This document shows positions 60,382 through 64,000 of a DNA stretch of 64,000 nucleotides, piece after piece. This stretch comes from Mycobacteriaceae bacterium (GTDB lineage Bacteria; Actinomycetota; Actinomycetes; Mycobacteriales; Mycobacteriaceae). The notes beneath the pieces are model-generated. The model did no database searches. It was given only the letters and a program-made list of their open reading frames with translations, and was not told where the DNA came from. How positions within the stretch are numbered: the first letter of the stretch is position 1; each line of letters begins with the position of its first letter. Both the position numbers and the translations under genes were made by a program. The stretch lies in assembly GCA_019245755.1 (NCBI GenBank), contig JAFARC010000004.1, positions 1 to 64,000 on the forward strand, in the 5' to 3' direction.

Positions 60382-60405
60382 AACGATTGTGAAACCACAA
60401 CCGTT
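60382..60405. promoter_or_regulatory. MarR-type operator before the exporter
   Basis: AACGATTGT, six bases, ACAACCGTT: a 9-bp inverted repeat with one mismatch, two bases upstream of the exporter ATG. Placement and geometry suit a MarR dimer blocking the promoter or start of the exporter-marR operon. Confidence 0.65.
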
Positions 60406-60457
60406 AGCGCGTCGAGTGACAATCGGGTGAGATCCGTCGCACCCAGTAAAACGCTGG

Positions 60458-61762
60458 TCAGCGCCCGTCGACGGAGGTGTAGTCGCGCTCGCCGTAGCCG
60501 GTGTAGATCTGGCGGGGCCGACCGATCTTGCTCGGGCCCTCGTCGTGCATCTCCCGCCAGTGCGCGATCCAGCCGGGCAGCCGGCCCAGCGCGAACAGCA
60601 CCGTGAACATCCGCGTCGGGAAGCCCATCGCGCGGTAGATCACGCCGGTGTAGAAGTCGACGTTCGGGTACAGCTTGCGCTCGATGAAGAAGTCGTCCGT
60701 GAGGGCCACCTCCTCGAGCGCCTTGCCGATGTCCAGCAGGTCGTCGTCGCCGCCCAGCTTGCCGAGGATCTTGTCGGCCTGCTCTTTGACGATGCGTGCC
60801 CGTGGGTCGTAGTTCTTGTACACGCGGTGGCCGAAGCCCATCAGCTTGACGCCGTCCTCGCGGTCCTTGACCTTGCGGACGAATTCGCGCACGTCGCCGC
60901 CGTCGTTGCGGATTCGCTCGAGCATTTCCAGCACGGCCTGGTTGGCACCGCCGTGCAGCGGCCCCCACAACGCGTTGATGCCGCCGGAGATCGAGGTGAA
61001 CAGGTTGGCCTGCGACGAGCCGACCAGCCGCACCGTCGATGTCGAGCAGTTCTGTTCGTGGTCGGCGTGCAGGATGAACAGCATGTCCAGCGCGCGCACG
61101 ATCTCCGGGTCCACGGTGTAGGGCTCGGCGGGGAATCCGAAGGTCATCCGCAGGAAGTTCTCCACCAGCGTCAGCGAGTTGTCCGGGTACAGGAACGGCT
61201 GGCCGACGGACTTTTTGAAGGCGTACGCGGCGATGGTGGGCAGCTTGGCCAGCAGACGGATGGTGGACAGCTCGACCTGTTCGTTGTCCATCGGGTCCAG
61301 GGAGTCCTGGTAGTAGGCCGACAGCGCATTGACCGCACTGGACAGCACCGGCATCGGGTGGGCGTTGCGGGGGAAGCCGTCGAAGAACCGCTTGAGGTCC
61401 TCGTGCAGCAGGGTGTGCCGCTGGATCTGCGTGGTGAACTTGTCCAACTGCTCCTTGCCGGGCAGCTCGCCGTAAATCAGCAGATAGCTGACCTCGATGA
61501 AGGTCGACTTTTCGGCAAGCTGCTCGATCGGATAGCCCCGATAGCGCAGGATCCCGGCGTCGCCGTCGATGTAGGTGATCGCGCTCTTGGTGGGTGCGGT
61601 GTTGACGAAGCCGGGGTCGAACGTCGTGTAACCCGACTTTGCCAGCAGCGAATCCAGGGCGATCCCGTCGGAGCCCTCGGTGGCCGGCACGATGTCGAGT
61701 TGCAGCTCCCCCCCGCGATATTGAAGCTTGGCGACCTCGTCAGAAGTGGGGTTATCGGCCAC
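60458..61762 (-). CDS. gltA2: citrate synthase GltA2
   Basis: 434 aa from GTG 61762 (AAGGG upstream). Matches mycobacterial GltA2 (Rv0896) almost throughout: ITYIDGDAGILRYRGYPIEQ, FFDGFPRNAHPMPVLSSAVN, LFILHADHEQNCSTSTVRLV (active His), INALWGPLHGGANQAVLEML (active His), LMGFGHRVYKNYDPRARIVK and the Arg-bearing C-terminus GRPRQIYTGYGERDYTSV. It condenses acetyl-CoA and oxaloacetate, entry of the citric acid cycle. A long AT-poor leader separates it from the TetR gene. Confidence 0.96.
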   Translation of the reverse strand: MADNPTSDEVAKLQYRGGELQLDIVPATEGSDGIALDSLLAKSGYTTFDPGFVNTAPTKSAITYIDGDAGILRYRGYPIEQLAEKSTFIEVSYLLIYGELPGKEQLDKFTTQIQRHTLLHEDLKRFFDGFPRNAHPMPVLSSAVNALSAYYQDSLDPMDNEQVELSTIRLLAKLPTIAAYAFKKSVGQPFLYPDNSLTLVENFLRMTFGFPAEPYTVDPEIVRALDMLFILHADHEQNCSTSTVRLVGSSQANLFTSISGGINALWGPLHGGANQAVLEMLERIRNDGGDVREFVRKVKDREDGVKLMGFGHRVYKNYDPRARIVKEQADKILGKLGGDDDLLDIGKALEEVALTDDFFIERKLYPNVDFYTGVIYRAMGFPTRMFTVLFALGRLPGWIAHWREMHDEGPSKIGRPRQIYTGYGERDYTSVDGR

Positions 61763-61855
61763 GGGAATCCCTTCTTCACTGCAGAGCGTGATGGACTGCC
61801 TACAAAACGGTAGTCGCAATCGCCCCAGCATGCCCGTGGGGGGCGGAAAGGACCG

Positions 61856-62500
61856 TCAGACCGGCGCCCGCACGGCCGCCATCAGCTCGGTGAACTGCGC
61901 GAACGTGTCCTCGAGCCGGGCGACGAGCATGTCGACGGTCATGTGTGGCCAATCGGTGTTGGGACCCAGGTCATCGAGCGCGGTGAGCAGCATCGCCGAC
62001 CACACCGCAACGACCAGGTGCAGCTTGCGGTCGTCAAGCCCGACACCCATCCGGTGGCCCAGCGCCACCGTGATGGCATGCCGCCGGAATTCGCCGACCG
62101 CCAATCGCAACGCCGGTGACGACGTCACGATCCGCGCGGTGGTCAGCAGCCGTTCAGCGGTGAATCCGCCTGGCGGCGCGGTTGCGGTTGCCCTGACCAT
62201 GTCGACATGCGCCGCCCGCAGCGCCTCGAACTCGCACAGCTCCGCGGGCTGGCGGACCAGCTGGACGGCGATCGCGTCGACCATGTCGTCGACGAGCGCC
62301 AACACGACGGCGTCCTTGGTGGCGAAGTAGCGGCTGAACGTGCGCGGCGACACGTCCGCCACGGCGGCGATCTGATCGACGGTGGTGCGCTCGAAACCCT
62401 GCCGATTGCACAGCTCGATCGCCGCGTCGATCAGCATGGATCTGGTGCGCTGTTTTTTGCGTTCCCGCAGCCCGGCCACCGCCCCGACTACCTCCACCAC
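61856..62500 (-). CDS. TetR-family regulator
   Basis: 214 aa from GTG 62500. LRERKKQRTRSMLIDAAIEL, CNRQGFERTTVDQIAAVADV then SPRTFSRYFATKDAVVLALV is the standard TetR DNA-binding region; the C-terminal domain resembles the TetR_C_17-like MftR group (ERLLTTARIVTSSPALRLAV). It sits between gltA2 and the MFS gene, all leftward; which of them it controls is unclear. Confidence 0.88.
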   Translation of the reverse strand: MVEVVGAVAGLRERKKQRTRSMLIDAAIELCNRQGFERTTVDQIAAVADVSPRTFSRYFATKDAVVLALVDDMVDAIAVQLVRQPAELCEFEALRAAHVDMVRATATAPPGGFTAERLLTTARIVTSSPALRLAVGEFRRHAITVALGHRMGVGLDDRKLHLVVAVWSAMLLTALDDLGPNTDWPHMTVDMLVARLEDTFAQFTELMAAVRAPV

Positions 62501-62568
62501 GCCCTGGATCCTAGCGCGGCCAAGCTGGCACGTGGACGCAACTGCCGACTTCCGAAAAAAGCGTGACG

Positions 62569-63864
62569 TTAACTTTTGTCAACCTCCGGCCCTTTGACGT
62601 CGACGTCAACCACCCGATCAGGGCGATATCGGACGAATGCCGGCACCGCCAGCGCAGCGATCACGACACCGACCACCGCCAGCACGCCGCCGCCGGCCGC
62701 GGCCGCAGCCGTGCCGACGACCGCGGCGGCGGCGCCGTGCACCGTGTCGGCGACCCGGGGGCCGCCCGCCACCACGACGGTGAACACACCCTGCAGCCGG
62801 CCGCGAAGTTCGTCGAATGCGGCCTGCTGCAGGATCGTCGAGCGGAAGGCCGCCGAAGCCATGTCCGCGGCGCCGCCGAGGGCCAAAAAACTCAGTGCCG
62901 CCCACAGCATCGGACCGGGCCGGCAGTGCGCGAATCCGGTCGCCGCGCCGAAGCCCACCATGGCCAGACCCCAGACGATGATCGCCGCCACCACCACCAG
63001 GCCTTGGCGACGGACCCGTGGCAGCCAGCCCGAAAACACCCCGCCGGCGACCGCGCCGGCCGACATGGCCGCGGCCAGCACCGCCACGGTGGCGCCACCT
63101 TCTAGCGGACCGCCGAAGCTTTGGTGGGCGATCTGCGGAAACAGCGCCCTGGGCATCCCGAAGATCATCGCGATCAGGTCCACGACGAACGACATCAGCA
63201 CGACCGTGTTGCCGGCCAGGTAGCGAAAGCCCTCCACCACCGCGGCCAAGCCCCACCGCGGCGAGCCGGCAGCGGCCGGCATCGGCGACAGCCGCGCCGT
63301 CGCCCAGATCGGCGCGGCGCAGCACACCGCGTCGATCAGATACAGCGTCGATAGGTCGACCCACCGCAATAACACCCCGGCCAGCAGCGGTCCGGCGATC
63401 GCGCCGAACTGGAACACGGTCATGTTCAGCGAGTTCGCCGCGGGCAGCTGTTCGGTCGGCAGCATCCGCGGGATAGCCGCCGAGCGGGTCGGCTGGTTGA
63501 TCGCGTAGAACGCCTGCTGCACAGACAGCAGGCCCATCACCACCCACACGTCGTTCAGTGCGAGCGCGGCCTGCGCCCACAGCAGCACGGACGCCACCGC
63601 CAGCCCACCCGAGGCGATGATGAGCAGGCTTCGGCGGTCCATCGCGTCGGCCCATGCGCCTCCCCACAACCCGAAGACCACCAGCGGTAGCAACGCGAAA
63701 AAACCGGCCAGCCCGACGTACGCCGAGTTCTGCGTCAACGCGTAGATCTGAACCGGGACGGCAAAGATCGTCAGGTTCGCCCCGATGACGGTGACGATCC
63801 CAGCCAGCCACAGCCGACGGAAGTCGGGTGTACGCAGCGGTGTGGTGTCGGCTAGCAGGCCCAC
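62569..63864 (-). CDS. MFS transporter (MFS_3, enterobactin-exporter-like)
   Basis: 431 aa from GTG 63864, four bases after the pdxH stop; an upstream in-frame GTG at 63906 would overlap pdxH and is less likely. Pattern PLRTPDFRRLWLAGIVTVIG, FALLPLVVFGLWGGAWADAM, DRRSLLIIASGGLAVASVLL and NSLNMTVFQFGAIAGPLLAG is that of the EntS-like 12-helix exporters. Substrate unknown, perhaps a siderophore or drug. Probably co-transcribed with pdxH. Confidence 0.87.
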   Translation of the reverse strand: MGLLADTTPLRTPDFRRLWLAGIVTVIGANLTIFAVPVQIYALTQNSAYVGLAGFFALLPLVVFGLWGGAWADAMDRRSLLIIASGGLAVASVLLWAQAALALNDVWVVMGLLSVQQAFYAINQPTRSAAIPRMLPTEQLPAANSLNMTVFQFGAIAGPLLAGVLLRWVDLSTLYLIDAVCCAAPIWATARLSPMPAAAGSPRWGLAAVVEGFRYLAGNTVVLMSFVVDLIAMIFGMPRALFPQIAHQSFGGPLEGGATVAVLAAAMSAGAVAGGVFSGWLPRVRRQGLVVVAAIIVWGLAMVGFGAATGFAHCRPGPMLWAALSFLALGGAADMASAAFRSTILQQAAFDELRGRLQGVFTVVVAGGPRVADTVHGAAAAVVGTAAAAAGGGVLAVVGVVIAALAVPAFVRYRPDRVVDVDVKGPEVDKS

Positions 63865-63868
63865 GCGA

Positions 63869-64000
63869 TCAGGGCTGCAGACGTTGCACGCGTCCGCCAC
63901 TGACACGAATGCGGTTGTGTATCCGGTTCTCCCGGCCCTGCCAGAATTCGACCACCTCCGGGGCGACGAGGTAGCCGCCCCAGTTCGGCGGCACCGGCAC
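63869..64000 (-). CDS. pdxH: pyridoxamine 5'-phosphate oxidase PdxH (C-terminus only)
   Basis: Only the last 43 codons are in the window: [20 protein letters not shown] then [13 protein letters not shown] and a short tail to the stop at 63869. The NWGGY-x-V-x-P-x-x-(V/I)EFWQGR-x-x-R-H-R pattern is the conserved PdxH C-terminus, holding FMN and substrate contacts. It makes pyridoxal phosphate from the pyridoxine/pyridoxamine phosphates. Its partner downstream is the MFS gene. Confidence 0.9.
   Translation of the reverse strand: MPVPPNWGGYLVAPEVVEFWQGRENRIHNRIRVSGGRVQRLQP

Noticed and set aside
60545..61813. Plus-strand open frame of 422 codons
   Set aside because: Antisense to gltA2, which is unmistakable; no motif in the shadow.

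Overview
The window is high-G+C mycobacterial DNA. Most of it reads as ordinary Mycobacterium chromosome: gltA2, prrA-prrB, accD3, echA6, ctpE, the MT0933-type toxin/antitoxin pair, sigK-rskA and a mycobacterial tRNA-Arg are all recognisable. From memory of M. tuberculosis, the right part (about 40.6-61.8 kb) is the Rv0911-to-Rv0896 neighbourhood read in reverse, with local losses (no Rv0907; an IS110-family element where the ompATb/arf genes would lie). The left part is a mosaic that is much less conserved.

Layout. 0-6.6 kb: a cut-off secreted GH16 hydrolase, a gamma-glutamylcyclotransferase/poly-gamma-glutamate-hydrolase fusion, a SigK-type promoter driving a DUF1365 gene, then sigK-rskA, a YbdK-type ligase, a decayed csbD, an ANTAR-like protein and an F420/LLM oxidoreductase. 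6.6-9.9 kb: a scar zone with TetR and transposase remnants, tRNA-Arg(CCT), a zinc alcohol dehydrogenase, a tRNA 3'-end fragment and a 14-bp tandem array. 9.9-14.7 kb: acyl-CoA dehydrogenase, an alpha/beta hydrolase and a three-gene cassette (cytoplasmic trypsin-like protease, 73-aa protein, two-helix membrane protein) of foreign composition. 14.9-19.7 kb: a leftward ring-cleavage operon (extradiol dioxygenase, fumarylacetoacetate hydrolase, flavin monooxygenase, P450) whose divergent TetR regulator is frameshifted and whose P450 carries an early stop. 19.8-26.6 kb: more decay (acyl-CoA dehydrogenase tail, diacylglycerol-kinase fragment, a second truncated TetR copy with the same operator) between intact genes, including a phthiodiolone-ketoreductase-like protein.

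26.6-38 kb: a GAF-ANTAR regulator diverging from a tightly overlapping operon (large polytopic protein, 56-aa helix, cupredoxin-like lipoprotein, second polytopic protein, class III cyclase), then transporters, TetR/hydrolase, acetyltransferase and a run of small membrane proteins. 38-49.7 kb: BKACE enzyme, RCK-pore-RCK potassium channel, glyoxalase-fold protein, amidohydrolase, toxin/antitoxin, CtpE, metallo-beta-lactamase-fold protein, EchA6 and AccD3. 49.9-64 kb: lipoprotein, ABC exporter, PrrAB, the IS110 element with structured non-coding flanks (possible bridge RNA), DUF2630 and phytoene-desaturase-like genes, an MFS/MarR pair with an operator, GltA2, TetR, an MFS exporter and the C-terminus of PdxH.

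The best candidates for something undescribed are the protease cassette at 13.1-14.7 kb, the membrane/cupredoxin/cyclase operon at 27.5-32.0 kb, the cyclotransferase-hydrolase fusion at 0.8-1.8 kb, and the structured RNA beside the IS110 transposase. All functional statements rest on motif recognition by eye; no database search was run.
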